Shown: one piece after another, positions 19,659 through 28,504 of the stretch | Layout: the number at the start of each line of letters is the position of its first letter | How positions within the stretch are numbered: position 1 is the stretch's first letter | Assembly: GCA_900540385.1 (NCBI GenBank) | Contig: UQFY01000008.1 | Span: forward strand, 1-64,000 | Reading direction: 5' to 3' | DNA from: an uncultured Mollicutes bacterium | GTDB lineage: Bacteria > Bacillota_I > Bacilli_A > RFN20 > CAG-826 | Length of the DNA: 64,000 nucleotides | Made by a program: the position numbers and the translations under genes | Notes under the pieces: generated by a model | The model's input: the letters and a program-made list of their open reading frames with translations, nothing else | Databases searched by the model: none | Told to the model about the DNA's origin: nothing

Positions 19659-22181
19659 ATGAAAAACAAAAAACTTGCTCTACCACTCAGCTTAGCGGCG
19701 ATCGTCGGCATCGTTGGCTTAGCGGGTTGCGTAACGACACCTAGCTCCTCATCCGGTTCCCCAAGCGAGAAAGGAACCTACACCCTGCACGAAGCAACAT
19801 CTGGTTCCCCAGAAAGATGGGCCCCAGCAACATGGGAGTCAAATGAAGACAGCCTTGTTACAGGATACACGGAACTCGGCTTAATCGATTATGTGTTGAA
19901 TGACGAGAAAAACGGTTATGAGGCAATCCCAGAAATGGCTGCGGAAATTCCAACCGACGTCACATCAACCTTAACAAAAGAAGAAGCGACCAAATATGAC
20001 ATGAATTTGAATGGAGAAAAGCTTTTCACCTCAGGCCAAAAATGGCAAGTTAAGTTGAACCAAGCAGCGAAATTTGAAGATGGAACTCAAATTAACGCGG
20101 ATACGTATATCAACTCTTTGAAAGATCTTCTCGATCCAGAGATGCAAAACTTCCGTGCTGGTGATTTTGCAAACGGAACTCAAGCAATTGCTGGAGGACT
20201 TCATTATCTCCAAAGTGGTCAAACGCTTCTTGATCCATACATCGATGGAGATGGTCTTGCCCATGCAGGCACTCCAATTAAAGAAGGATGGTATTTCAAT
20301 GCCTATACTGTGAATAATTGGTGGGGATCGGCGAGCTTTGCCAGCCTTTGCGGTTATCTTGACGGGGATGCCTTAACGGCCGCCGAAGCTCTTCTTGGAG
20401 ATACTGATACCTTTGGTACAAGCTCTGACCCTAAAGTTGTCAGGCTTGATAACAACGCTGAACTTTGTAAGAAAGTCTTTGCGGTCGCAGACGCTATCTG
20501 CAAAGGTGCCTTCGGACTTCCTGCAGGCTCGTTGACAAACAATTTCCTTGAAGGGAATGTTGATCAAACCGAAACCTTTTCCATGGCAACATGGTGTTCT
20601 CGTTATTACAAATATGAGGAATACGATTTCGCGAATGTCGGCATTCAAAAAGTGGATGATTTCACCTTCAACCTCTTCTTCAAATCGCCCGTTAGCAGCT
20701 TTGATGCCAAATTGTTCTTCTCTTCCAACTGGATCGTGAAACAAGATCTATGGGAAAGCTTAAGAAAACCTGTTGCTGATTCAGGCTTATACACAACAAC
20801 ATACGGCACTTCCAAAGAAACCTATGTTGCTTATGGTCCTTATAAACTTGCATCCTTCCAAGCGGATAAACAAATCAACTTCGAAAGAAATGAAAAGTGG
20901 TATGGCTACAGTGATGGTAAGCATGAAGATGAATACCAAGTCGATAATATTGAAGTTCAAATCGTTCAAAACGAAGACACCTTGCTTTCTCTCTTCCGCA
21001 CAGGAAAAATCGACTCCTATGCATTAAGAGGATCGGACTTAGACATCTTAGGATCTTCCTCCAGATTGTTATATACCCCTCTTTCCTACACCACAAAATT
21101 AAGCGTCAACTCTGTCTATGAAACTTTATTAGCGGCTCAAAAGAGCGATACAAAGGGCAACCACACTATTCTTTCTAACCAAAAATTCCGTAAAGCCCTC
21201 TCCTTAGGACTTGATAGAAAGACACTTTGCCAAACACAAACAGCTGGCTGGCGTGGATTCGACGTGCCGATTAACTTCATGTACGTTTCAGATCCTGATA
21301 CGGGTGTTGCCTATCGTGATACCGAACAAGGAAAGAAAGTCGTCACCGATAACTTTGGAACAGATTCCGATGGCAAACCAAACTACTACGGATACGATTT
21401 AGCCGAAGCAAGAAAATTGATTGATGAAGCGGTGAAGGAAGAGGCTGCATCAGCCAAAGAAGGCCACTACGAAGAAGGTCAAAAAGTCCACCTCGTTTGG
21501 GAAAGCTATAACGAAGGTTGGAATGATATGGTCAACTGGGTTATCAATGCCTACAAAGAACTTGTCAAAGGCACCAAGCTTGAAGGAAAGTTAGATATCG
21601 AAGTGAAGATCACTGGTTCTGATTATTCCGACCATATTAGAAATGGCACTTGCGACTTTGGTATTTCTACTTGGGGCGGCGCACAATTCGACCCATTCGG
21701 CATCTTAGATTGTTACACCACATCCTCTAAGATGTATGAAACCTACAACATCTACCAAGACTATCTTGAAATCAATCTCAAGACTGGTGAATGGTCTGAC
21801 AAGAAAGGTGGCTTAGCAAAGAGTGATGACGTTGTCGGAATGACCCTTGGCGGAGATGGTTCAGGAACACAAAAAGGCAACTGGACTTATGAGCTTACAA
21901 CAGGCAAATATTCTTCCGCTTTAAGCGATGCAACGACACGTTTGAACATCTTAAGCGCTTGTGAATCCTATATCGTTGGCACCTATAACTTCATCTCCTG
22001 GGGCGCTCGTCAATCTGTTAGCTTGGATAGCTATCGTGTTAGTGAAGGAACCGATGAGTACGTTCAAATCGTTGGTTTCGGTGGCATTAGAAAGCTCAAA
22101 CTCACAAAGACTGATGCAGAATGGTCTCAATGGGTAAATGCCAATCTTGGTAAAGACGGCTTCATCGATTACAACAAATAA
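19659..22181 (+). CDS. oppA: Oligopeptide-binding lipoprotein (SBP_bac_5)
   Basis: Substrate-binding lipoprotein of an Opp-type ABC importer, 840 residues. AGGAGG at 19647-19652 sets the ATG at 19659; lipobox GLAGC gives Cys24. SBP family 5 features are present: an early LIDYVLNDEKNGYEAIPEMA region, KWQVKLNQAAKFEDGTQINA (the usual xFHDGxPVTAxD motif), a central FRKALSLGLDRKTL, and a C-terminal LDCYTTSSKMYET region. At 840 residues it is longer than typical OppA (about 540-650), with extra sequence between the standard motifs. It presents peptides at the outer face to OppBC. A hairpin directly after the gene may give it higher mRNA levels than the membrane subunits. Confidence 0.92.
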   Translation: MKNKKLALPLSLAAIVGIVGLAGCVTTPSSSSGSPSEKGTYTLHEATSGSPERWAPATWESNEDSLVTGYTELGLIDYVLNDEKNGYEAIPEMAAEIPTDVTSTLTKEEATKYDMNLNGEKLFTSGQKWQVKLNQAAKFEDGTQINADTYINSLKDLLDPEMQNFRAGDFANGTQAIAGGLHYLQSGQTLLDPYIDGDGLAHAGTPIKEGWYFNAYTVNNWWGSASFASLCGYLDGDALTAAEALLGDTDTFGTSSDPKVVRLDNNAELCKKVFAVADAICKGAFGLPAGSLTNNFLEGNVDQTETFSMATWCSRYYKYEEYDFANVGIQKVDDFTFNLFFKSPVSSFDAKLFFSSNWIVKQDLWESLRKPVADSGLYTTTYGTSKETYVAYGPYKLASFQADKQINFERNEKWYGYSDGKHEDEYQVDNIEVQIVQNEDTLLSLFRTGKIDSYALRGSDLDILGSSSRLLYTPLSYTTKLSVNSVYETLLAAQKSDTKGNHTILSNQKFRKALSLGLDRKTLCQTQTAGWRGFDVPINFMYVSDPDTGVAYRDTEQGKKVVTDNFGTDSDGKPNYYGYDLAEARKLIDEAVKEEAASAKEGHYEEGQKVHLVWESYNEGWNDMVNWVINAYKELVKGTKLEGKLDIEVKITGSDYSDHIRNGTCDFGISTWGGAQFDPFGILDCYTTSSKMYETYNIYQDYLEINLKTGEWSDKKGGLAKSDDVVGMTLGGDGSGTQKGNWTYELTTGKYSSALSDATTRLNILSACESYIVGTYNFISWGARQSVSLDSYRVSEGTDEYVQIVGFGGIRKLKLTKTDAEWSQWVNANLGKDGFIDYNK

Positions 22182-22200
22182 CAGTCGTCTTCTATAAACG

Positions 22201-22235
22201 GGGAAGGGTGGATTTCCACCCTTTTCCTGGTTTTA
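22201..22235 (+). terminator. Hairpin between oppA and oppB (attenuator-like)
   Basis: GGGTGG (22206-22211) and CCACCC (22216-22221) pair over ATTT, extended by flanking GGGAA/TTTTCC. A moderately T-rich stretch follows. Since oppB-F have no obvious promoter of their own, this is likely a partial terminator or an mRNA-stabilising hairpin behind oppA. Confidence 0.6.
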
Positions 22236-22297
22236 TGGGAGGGTGTTTCAAAACAGCTAAAAACATCTTAAAATTTAAATAACACGGGGGTTCCTTT

Positions 22298-23245
22298 ATG
22301 TTACGTTACGTTCTTAAAAGAATCGGGTTGATGTTATTGACGTTCTTAATCATCATGACGATGTGTTTCGTCTTGATACGTTTATTACCAGTAACGCCAT
22401 GTAAATCAAACGATCAAACTTGTATTTCCATCAACGCTTGGCGTGAAGCGCTTGGCTATAACAAGCCAATCATCGTGCAATATGTGCTTTATATAAAGCA
22501 TGTCTTCCAAGGCGATTTCGGAATTGGTTTCACTATTTATGGCGGAAAAGATGTCCTTTCCGTTCTTAATGAAAAACTTCCTAGCACCATCTATCTCAAT
22601 ATTTGGAGCTCACTTATTGCCATACCTATCGGTATTCTCTTAGGCATTATTGCCGCTTTAAAGAAAAATAAATGGCAAGATCAACTTATTTCCGTTTTGG
22701 TCATGCTTTTTATTTCTGTTCCAAGCTATGTTTATTGCTTTCTTATTCAATATATTTTCTGCGCCAAATTAAAATGGTTCCCGCTTGTCGTTAATTCGGG
22801 ATACGATTTTTGGAACCCCGTTTTCTTTCATTCGTATTTTCCGGCAATGCTTTGCTTGATTATTGGGACGGTTGCTGGCTTAACACGTTATACCCGTGCT
22901 GAACTTACGGAAGTTTTAACAAGCGAATTCATGGTTTTGGCAAGAGCGAAAGGCTTAACAAGAGGCCAAGCCACTTGGAGACACGCTTTAAGAAACGCCA
23001 TGGTTCCAATCTTCCCAATGATTCTTGGCGAATTTATTTCTTGTTTAAGTGGCTCACTTATTATTGAAAATTTCTTTGCCGTTCCTGGTGTTGGCTCGCT
23101 TTATCTTTCTTCGATCAACAACCAAGACTACAACTTCTTTATGTTCTTAAGCATGTTCTATGTTGGAATCGGCCTTGCCGCAGCTTTGATCATCGATCTC
23201 TCCTACGGATGGGTTGATCCACGTATCAGAATGGGGGCGAAATAA
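22298..23245 (+). CDS. oppB: Oligopeptide ABC transporter permease OppB
   Basis: Inner-membrane permease of the Opp importer, 315 residues, normal family length. A GGGGG site lies 7 bases before the ATG. It begins with the typical MLRYVLKRIG and a first membrane helix, then a periplasm-type loop containing a Cys pair (CKSNDQTC), and five more helices. The cytoplasmic EAA loop that contacts the ATPases is clear: EFMVLARAKGLTRGQATWRH, followed by ALRNAM. It pairs with OppC; the next gene starts 2 bases after its stop. Confidence 0.93.
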   Translation: MLRYVLKRIGLMLLTFLIIMTMCFVLIRLLPVTPCKSNDQTCISINAWREALGYNKPIIVQYVLYIKHVFQGDFGIGFTIYGGKDVLSVLNEKLPSTIYLNIWSSLIAIPIGILLGIIAALKKNKWQDQLISVLVMLFISVPSYVYCFLIQYIFCAKLKWFPLVVNSGYDFWNPVFFHSYFPAMLCLIIGTVAGLTRYTRAELTEVLTSEFMVLARAKGLTRGQATWRHALRNAMVPIFPMILGEFISCLSGSLIIENFFAVPGVGSLYLSSINNQDYNFFMFLSMFYVGIGLAAALIIDLSYGWVDPRIRMGAK

Positions 23246-23247
23246 TT

Positions 23248-24738
23248 ATGGAAAAGAAAACACAAGACCCACGTTTTAGCTTTGTCCAACAAGATAAAAA
23301 GCTTGTTGATAGCAAAATGGAGACGAAGCGTATTGGCTTCTTCGCGGATGCAATGTACCGTTTTTCGAGAAACAAAGGCTCGATTGTCGCAGCCGCAATC
23401 TTAATGTTCATGATTCTTTTCTCCATCATCACGCCTTTTTGCACTGGCTATACCGCTACAGAAGCGGATTCCTATTACACAAACTGTCTTCCAAAGGCTT
23501 TCTCTGATGCCGGTGGTTTCTGGGATGGTTCTGAAAAAAGGACTGTTTCGGAAGCGGAATATTACCTTTATAAACGTGCAGGACGTGTTAAAGAAGTCTA
23601 TTCAACCTACCAAACAGGCGATGATTTTTCTGGTTTTACGACCAAATACGATGTCCGATACGATACCTATGTCATTGGTGCCGTTAACCACACTTTAACG
23701 AAAGAAAAACTAGATGAGGTCCTCAAATATGATGCCAAAACAGATGAAGGCCATAAAATCCTCTTGCCGTTAATTGACACTTCTTGGATTGAAGAAGAGA
23801 AACAAAATGAAACGATTATCGAAAACGTCATTAGAAATAATGCAAATTATGATTATCGATTCTACGGACGTAATAAACTTCCAATCTTAAAAGATGGCGA
23901 ACTTCAATATGCCTGGAAGAAAAATGCTGCAGGGGAATACGTTTATTATGAAGCAACCGGTCTTTCTAATAGCGTTTATAACGTTAGAATGAATTATGAC
24001 AATTACTATTACTTCCTGAATGGGCATTATGCAAAATTCGGCTTGGGAAGTGATTCTGCTGGCAGAGATATCCTTACAAGATTATCTGTTGGCGGACGTT
24101 TCTCTCTTCTTTTTGCTTTTGGTGTTTCCGCCATTAACTTGATTATTGGTTTAATCTATGGAGCAATCGAAGGATTCTATGGAGGAACGACGGATATCAT
24201 CATGGAAAGAATCTCTGAGATCCTCGCCGAAGTTCCTTTCATGGTCGTTATTGCCCTTTTAAAGAACTACAATGGCGTTTATTTCTCAATATCCATCGTT
24301 GGAATGCTCTTTATTGCCTTTGTTCTTACGGGATGGCTTGGAACAGCATCGACCGTGCGTATGCAGTTCTATCGTTATAAGAAACAAGAATACGTCTTAG
24401 CGAGTAGAACCTTAGGCGCTTCTGATGCAAGATTGATCTTCAAACACATTCTTCCAAACTCCATCGGAACAATTGTTACCTCATCTGTTTTGATGATTCC
24501 TGGCGTTATCTTTAGTGAATCAAGCTTATCTTACTTAGGAATCATTAATTTCGATGCCATCGGTTCTACTTCGATTGGCACAATGCTCTCGCAAGGTCAA
24601 AATTCCTACACGACTTATCCTAATAACATCCTTTGGCCAGCTTTATTCATCTCCCTTTTGATGATTTGCTTCAACATGTTTGGCAATGGCTTAAGAGATG
24701 CCTTTAACCCACAATTGAGAGGTTCCGACAATGTCTAA
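23248..24738 (+). CDS. oppC: OppC permease with large external insert
   Basis: Second membrane permease of the Opp importer, 496 residues where about 300 is usual. Helix 1 is near residues 46-66. The conserved family block GLGSDSAGRDILTRLSVGGR does not begin until about residue 265, and the EAA loop (EYVLASRTLGASDARLIFKH) follows with normal spacing. The extra roughly 150-190 residues (about 70-262) lie between helix 1 and that block, so they should be on the outside. The insert is rich in Tyr, Asp and Lys with no recognised fold. It could contact OppA or substrate. Its end overlaps oppD by 8 bases. Confidence 0.92.
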   Translation: MEKKTQDPRFSFVQQDKKLVDSKMETKRIGFFADAMYRFSRNKGSIVAAAILMFMILFSIITPFCTGYTATEADSYYTNCLPKAFSDAGGFWDGSEKRTVSEAEYYLYKRAGRVKEVYSTYQTGDDFSGFTTKYDVRYDTYVIGAVNHTLTKEKLDEVLKYDAKTDEGHKILLPLIDTSWIEEEKQNETIIENVIRNNANYDYRFYGRNKLPILKDGELQYAWKKNAAGEYVYYEATGLSNSVYNVRMNYDNYYYFLNGHYAKFGLGSDSAGRDILTRLSVGGRFSLLFAFGVSAINLIIGLIYGAIEGFYGGTTDIIMERISEILAEVPFMVVIALLKNYNGVYFSISIVGMLFIAFVLTGWLGTASTVRMQFYRYKKQEYVLASRTLGASDARLIFKHILPNSIGTIVTSSVLMIPGVIFSESSLSYLGIINFDAIGSTSIGTMLSQGQNSYTTYPNNILWPALFISLLMICFNMFGNGLRDAFNPQLRGSDNV

Positions 24739-26461
24739 TATCAATGAAGAAAACAAAATTTTATCGGTCAAAAACCTTCGTGTTAGTTTTTGGACGAATA
24801 ATGGCACAGTAAAAGCCGTACGTGGCGTTTCTTTTGATTTGTACCGTGGAAGAACCTTAGCCATTGTAGGCGAATCCGGTTCAGGGAAAAGCCAAACATC
24901 TAGAGCAATAATGGGTATTCTTGCTCCGAATAAGATTATCGAAGAAGGAGAAATTCTTTACGATGGAAGAGATATTCTTCGTTTGAAAGAGGAAGAATTA
25001 ACCAAAATTAGAGGCTCTAAAATCGCGATGATTTTCCAAGATCCTATGTCTTCTTTAAACCCGATTATGAAAGTCGGGAAACAAATCACCGAAGCGATGA
25101 TGTTAAAAAAGAAGAGCACAATAAAGGAAAACAAGAAACGTGCCACTCTTCTTGAGAATACTCTTCTGAAATACGATCCAAGTGCCAAAGAAAGCATTCT
25201 CAAGGTAAGAAAAGGAGAGGAAGTGGATCCTTCTCTTCTTAATGCGGCAAATAAAGCCGTCACCGACAATGAGTCTTCTATCAAGGAGGCAGCTATCAAA
25301 TTAAAAGAGAAACTATCTTCTTTATTAGAGAAGACAGACATCTTTAAGGAAGCTTCATCTTTCCCTTTACTCCATAAGGAACTACATGAAATAGAAAGCC
25401 TAGTCAAACCCGTTGAAAATCACTTAGATGATAAAAAAGACGACTTGGTTTTCACTTTCGTTATTGCGCTGGAATACTATTTGAGCGAATACAAAAAATC
25501 TTTAGCCAGAGAAAAAGAAGAAACGAAAAAGAAAGAAAAACGTCTTGATACGAATTCTATCAAAGAGAGAGCCTGGGCCTCGGAAATCGATATTTCAAAA
25601 GAAGCGGTTCAAGCAAGAGCGAAAGCTTACGTGGAGTCTTTCCTTAAACATTTAGAGGAAGATTACATCACAAAAGAGGTAGACGTGAATGAAAAGGCTA
25701 AGAAACTTCTTGAATCCTATGCTCATTCTTCCAAAGAAGCTTTATTAAAAATCTCTAAGAAGCAGTTAAAGGAAAAAGCAATCGAACTTTTAGGCGAAGT
25801 AGGTATCAAAGATCCTGAAAAGAGAATCAAGCAATATCCGTTCGAATTCTCTGGAGGCATGAGACAACGTATCGTCATTGCCATCGCTCTTTCTAGCGAT
25901 CCTGAGATTCTTATTTGCGATGAGCCAACAACGGCCCTTGATGTGACCATCCAAGCCCAGATCCTTGACATGATTAATGATTTAAAGGAAAAAAGGCATC
26001 TTTCGGTCATCTTTATTACGCATAACCTTGGTGTTGTGGCTAACATGGCAGACGATATCGCCATTATGTATGCTGGCAAAATCGTTGAAAAAGGAACGGC
26101 GGATGATATTTTCTATCATCCAGCCCACCCATATACATGGGCCTTGCTTTCTTCTATGCCTGATTTGGAAACCAAAGACCGTTTGGATTCGATTTCAGGA
26201 ACCCCACCAAATATGATTCTCCCACCAAAAGGAGACGCTTTCGCAGCTAGAAACAAATACGCGATGCAAATTGATTTCGAAGAAGAACCGCCATTCTTCG
26301 ATATAAGTCCAACCCATAAAGCCGCAAGCTGGCTTCTTGATCCACGCGCTCCAAAGGTGAACCCACCAAAAGGAGTGACTGATCGTATCAAACGTTTTGC
26401 AAAATTAAACGCCCAAAGAGAAAAGGAGGAAAAGAAAAATGGCAAGGAAAAAGAAGAATAG
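24731..26461 (+). CDS. oppD: OppD ATPase with long helical insert
   Basis: ATP-binding subunit, 576 residues instead of about 330-360. Walker A GESGSGKS is at 47-54, the Q-loop IFQDPMSSLNP around Gln103, signature FSGGMRQR at 373-380, Walker B ILICDEP with catalytic Glu398, and switch His431. Between Q-loop and signature there are about 270 residues instead of some 65. The excess (about 130-345) is strongly charged, Lys/Glu-rich and helix-like, with several heptad-like stretches. All catalytic motifs are intact, so the insert is an addition, not a frameshift. The C-terminal oligopeptide/dipeptide region (HPAHPYTWALLSSMPDLE) is typical. It overlaps oppC by 8 and oppF by 23 bases. Confidence 0.93.
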   Translation: MSNINEENKILSVKNLRVSFWTNNGTVKAVRGVSFDLYRGRTLAIVGESGSGKSQTSRAIMGILAPNKIIEEGEILYDGRDILRLKEEELTKIRGSKIAMIFQDPMSSLNPIMKVGKQITEAMMLKKKSTIKENKKRATLLENTLLKYDPSAKESILKVRKGEEVDPSLLNAANKAVTDNESSIKEAAIKLKEKLSSLLEKTDIFKEASSFPLLHKELHEIESLVKPVENHLDDKKDDLVFTFVIALEYYLSEYKKSLAREKEETKKKEKRLDTNSIKERAWASEIDISKEAVQARAKAYVESFLKHLEEDYITKEVDVNEKAKKLLESYAHSSKEALLKISKKQLKEKAIELLGEVGIKDPEKRIKQYPFEFSGGMRQRIVIAIALSSDPEILICDEPTTALDVTIQAQILDMINDLKEKRHLSVIFITHNLGVVANMADDIAIMYAGKIVEKGTADDIFYHPAHPYTWALLSSMPDLETKDRLDSISGTPPNMILPPKGDAFAARNKYAMQIDFEEEPPFFDISPTHKAASWLLDPRAPKVNPPKGVTDRIKRFAKLNAQREKEEKKNGKEKEE

Positions 26462-27854
26462 TTCTGATATCGTAGCCGTTGATGAGAATGAAAATATCGT
26501 CAAACTACAAGAAAAAGAACCAGTTTCTCCTGATGCACCTGTGATTTTGTCTGTCAGACATTTGAAACAGTATTTCAAATTTGGCTCAGGCGATTTCAAA
26601 TACAACAAAGCCGTTCACGACGTCTCCTTTGATATTCATAAAGGGGAGGTTTTAGGCCTTGTTGGCGAATCTGGATGTGGAAAGACTACAACCGGAAGAA
26701 GCATCATTAAACTTTACGACATCACGAGTGGCTCGATTTATTTTGAAGGAACGAGAATCTCTGCGGGAACAAGATGGAACGAAAAAGAAATCAAATGGAA
26801 AAGCATCCGTTATAAAGAAGCCATGAAAAAGCTTCGTGAGGAAAAGAAGGATGCTTTGCAATTTGTCAATGTTCCTGAAGATAGCACCTTGGAAGCGGAG
26901 AAAGCTAAGATTTCAAAGAAATACGATGATCAAATAAATGCTTTAAAAGAAGAACTAGCCGGTATTTGCAAGACGCAAAGAGCAGAAATTAGGAAAGCTC
27001 ATTATGACAATAGGCATTGCAACGCGCCTTTTGCTAAAGAAGCAACGATCAAAGCAAAGAAAGAGCATCAGGAAAGACTTGCTAAGCTCAAAGAGAATAA
27101 GGCAAAATTCCTTGCTTATTCTAAGGAATACCTGAAGTATCTTGAAAGTTTGCTCATTGCCAAAAACACAAAAATCACCAGTAAAATGCAAATGATCTTC
27201 CAAGATCCTATCGCTTCCCTTGATCCACGTATGACGGTTCGCGATATTATCGCAGAGGGATTACGTATCCAGGGTGTTTACGATAAAAAGGTCATTGATG
27301 AAAAGGTCTCAAACGCTTTAATCCGTGTCGGGCTTCAACCAGAAATGATGGAACGTTATCCTCATGAATTCTCGGGTGGCCAAAGACAACGTATTGGTAT
27401 TGCTAGAGCCTTGATTATGGAACCGGATTTGCTTATTTGCGATGAGCCTGTAAGTGCTCTAGACGTTTCTATTCAAGCACAAGTTATTAATCTTCTTAAC
27501 GATTTGAAAAACGAATTGGATTTATCCATTCTTTTTGTCGCTCATGATTTGAGCGTCGTTAAGTATTTCTGCGATAGAATCGCTGTAATGTATTTTGGAA
27601 GACTGGTGGAAATTGCTCCAAGCGACGCTCTTTTCCTTCATCCTCTTCACCCTTACACAAAATCTCTTTTGAGTGCAATTCCTCTACCTGATCCTCATTA
27701 TGAGAAACATCGTAAGAGAATCAATTATGTCCCTGAAAGAGATCATCAGTATGGGGAAGAGAAACCCACTCTTCAAGAAGTGGAAAAAGGCCACTTTGTC
27801 TTATGTGACAGCAAAGAATTGGCTAAATATAAGGAAATAGTGAATAATAAGTAA
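26439..27854 (+). CDS. oppF: OppF ATPase with helical insert
   Basis: Second ATP-binding subunit, 471 residues (usual about 310-330). Walker A GESGCGKT is at 76-83, Q-loop MIFQDPIASLDP at Gln255, signature FSGGQRQR at 311-318, Walker B LLICDEP with Glu336, then AHDLSVV. Here the extra sequence lies between Walker A and the Q-loop (about residues 112-245): about 125 additional residues, Lys/Glu/Ala-rich and probably coiled coil. This is a different place from the insert in OppD. The typical C-terminal HPLHPYTKSLLSAIPLPDP is present. An N-terminal Lys-rich extension of about 30 residues precedes the ATPase domain. Start codon lies 23 bases inside oppD. Confidence 0.93.
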   Translation: MARKKKNSSDIVAVDENENIVKLQEKEPVSPDAPVILSVRHLKQYFKFGSGDFKYNKAVHDVSFDIHKGEVLGLVGESGCGKTTTGRSIIKLYDITSGSIYFEGTRISAGTRWNEKEIKWKSIRYKEAMKKLREEKKDALQFVNVPEDSTLEAEKAKISKKYDDQINALKEELAGICKTQRAEIRKAHYDNRHCNAPFAKEATIKAKKEHQERLAKLKENKAKFLAYSKEYLKYLESLLIAKNTKITSKMQMIFQDPIASLDPRMTVRDIIAEGLRIQGVYDKKVIDEKVSNALIRVGLQPEMMERYPHEFSGGQRQRIGIARALIMEPDLLICDEPVSALDVSIQAQVINLLNDLKNELDLSILFVAHDLSVVKYFCDRIAVMYFGRLVEIAPSDALFLHPLHPYTKSLLSAIPLPDPHYEKHRKRINYVPERDHQYGEEKPTLQEVEKGHFVLCDSKELAKYKEIVNNK

Positions 27855-27856
27855 AT

Positions 27857-28315
27857 ATGGAAGAAAACGCCAAAGAACAAGGAAAAGAAAGAAAAAGTCT
27901 TAAAGGGATTGTCGCTAGAGCCTCCCTCTCTTTTGCCTTTGCCCTTGCAATCTTCTTAACGGTTTTCTTTTTGGAACTTTACGGTCCTTTTGAGCTTACC
28001 TGGGAGAAAAACAGATACAGAATGCTATCTGATTCTTTCTCCTTGGGCGGTTTGCTTCCTATCCTTTTTTGGCTTTTGGTTTGGGTATCGGAAAAAGGTG
28101 CTTTTGATTTAATCGTCTATAGTGTGCGTAAACTTTTCTCTTTTACCTTCCGTATCCATCCAGAAAAAAGTAACCTTCCTCCGACATATGCGGATTATGT
28201 TGCAATAAAGAAAGCGAAAAGGAAGCCGTTCCATTATGAGCTTTTAATCGTGGGAGAAACCTTTCTTCTCCTCGGTCTTATCTTCATTCTTGTTTGGTAT
28301 AAATTAGAGTCTTAA
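27857..28315 (+). CDS. DUF3899 membrane protein
   Basis: A 152-residue protein with three likely membrane helices (about 25-45, 63-80, 127-147). The middle region matches the DUF3899 pattern: SDSFSLGGLLPILFWLLVWV, then a G/F-D-x-I-x-Y-x-x-RKLF motif, then a YADYVAIKKAKRKPF stretch. The family is found in Firmicutes and has no known role. It starts only 2 bases after oppF and lacks a strong ribosome site, so it is probably translated by coupling with oppF and belongs to the same operon. A terminator-like hairpin overlaps its stop codon. Confidence 0.82.
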   Translation: MEENAKEQGKERKSLKGIVARASLSFAFALAIFLTVFFLELYGPFELTWEKNRYRMLSDSFSLGGLLPILFWLLVWVSEKGAFDLIVYSVRKLFSFTFRIHPEKSNLPPTYADYVAIKKAKRKPFHYELLIVGETFLLLGLIFILVWYKLES

Positions 28316-28357
28316 GGCCCTTAAAAAGTAGACTAATCACCTTAAAGGGGCCTTTTT
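28314..28357 (+). terminator. Terminator at end of opp operon
   Basis: AAGGCCC (28314-28320, overlapping the stop codon) pairs with GGGCCTT (28348-28354), followed by T's. The loop contains the start of the 161-base repeat, so alternative pairing of AAAGTAGAC (28325-28333) with GTCTACTTT (28358-28366) is mutually exclusive with this stem. Confidence 0.55.
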
Positions 28358-28485
28358 GTCTACTTTAGACATAAACATTCGATGAAAACTTATGTTTATG
28401 CTTAAATAATCTAAGAAAACTTTCTTTTGAATGGCCAAAAGTAGACTAAAAAGTAGACTAAAAAGTAGACTAATGGTAGACTAAT
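28325..28485 (+). repeat. 161-base direct repeat, upstream copy
   Basis: By eye this copy agrees with 29806-29966 at about nine of ten positions without gaps. Internal structure is preserved in both: inverted pair AAAGTAGAC/GTCTACTTT at the start, inverted pair ATAAACAT/ATGTTTAT in the middle, a conserved AT-rich block ending TTTTGAATGGCC, and at the end four direct GTAGAC units, the first three spaced 12 bases apart (AGTAGACTAAAA type). It ends 19 bases before the AlbA_2 gene's ATG, so it also holds that gene's control region. Confidence 0.88.
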
Positions 28486-28504
28486 AAAAATGGAGAAAGG
28501 GCCT

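Noticed and set aside
22237..22260. A stretch resembling the IS terminal repeat (GGGTGTTTCAAAAC...CTAAAA)
   Set aside because: Only partial agreement with the IS ends, no second end and no transposase remnant; chance similarity in AT-rich DNA is likely.
24731..27854. OppD and OppF length as a sign of frameshift or gene fusion
   Set aside because: All ATPase motifs are in one frame and in order; the extra parts are coherent charged helices.
28325..28485. GTAGAC repeats as CRISPR or replication iterons
   Set aside because: Units are only 12 bases apart with no spacers, and no replication gene is present.
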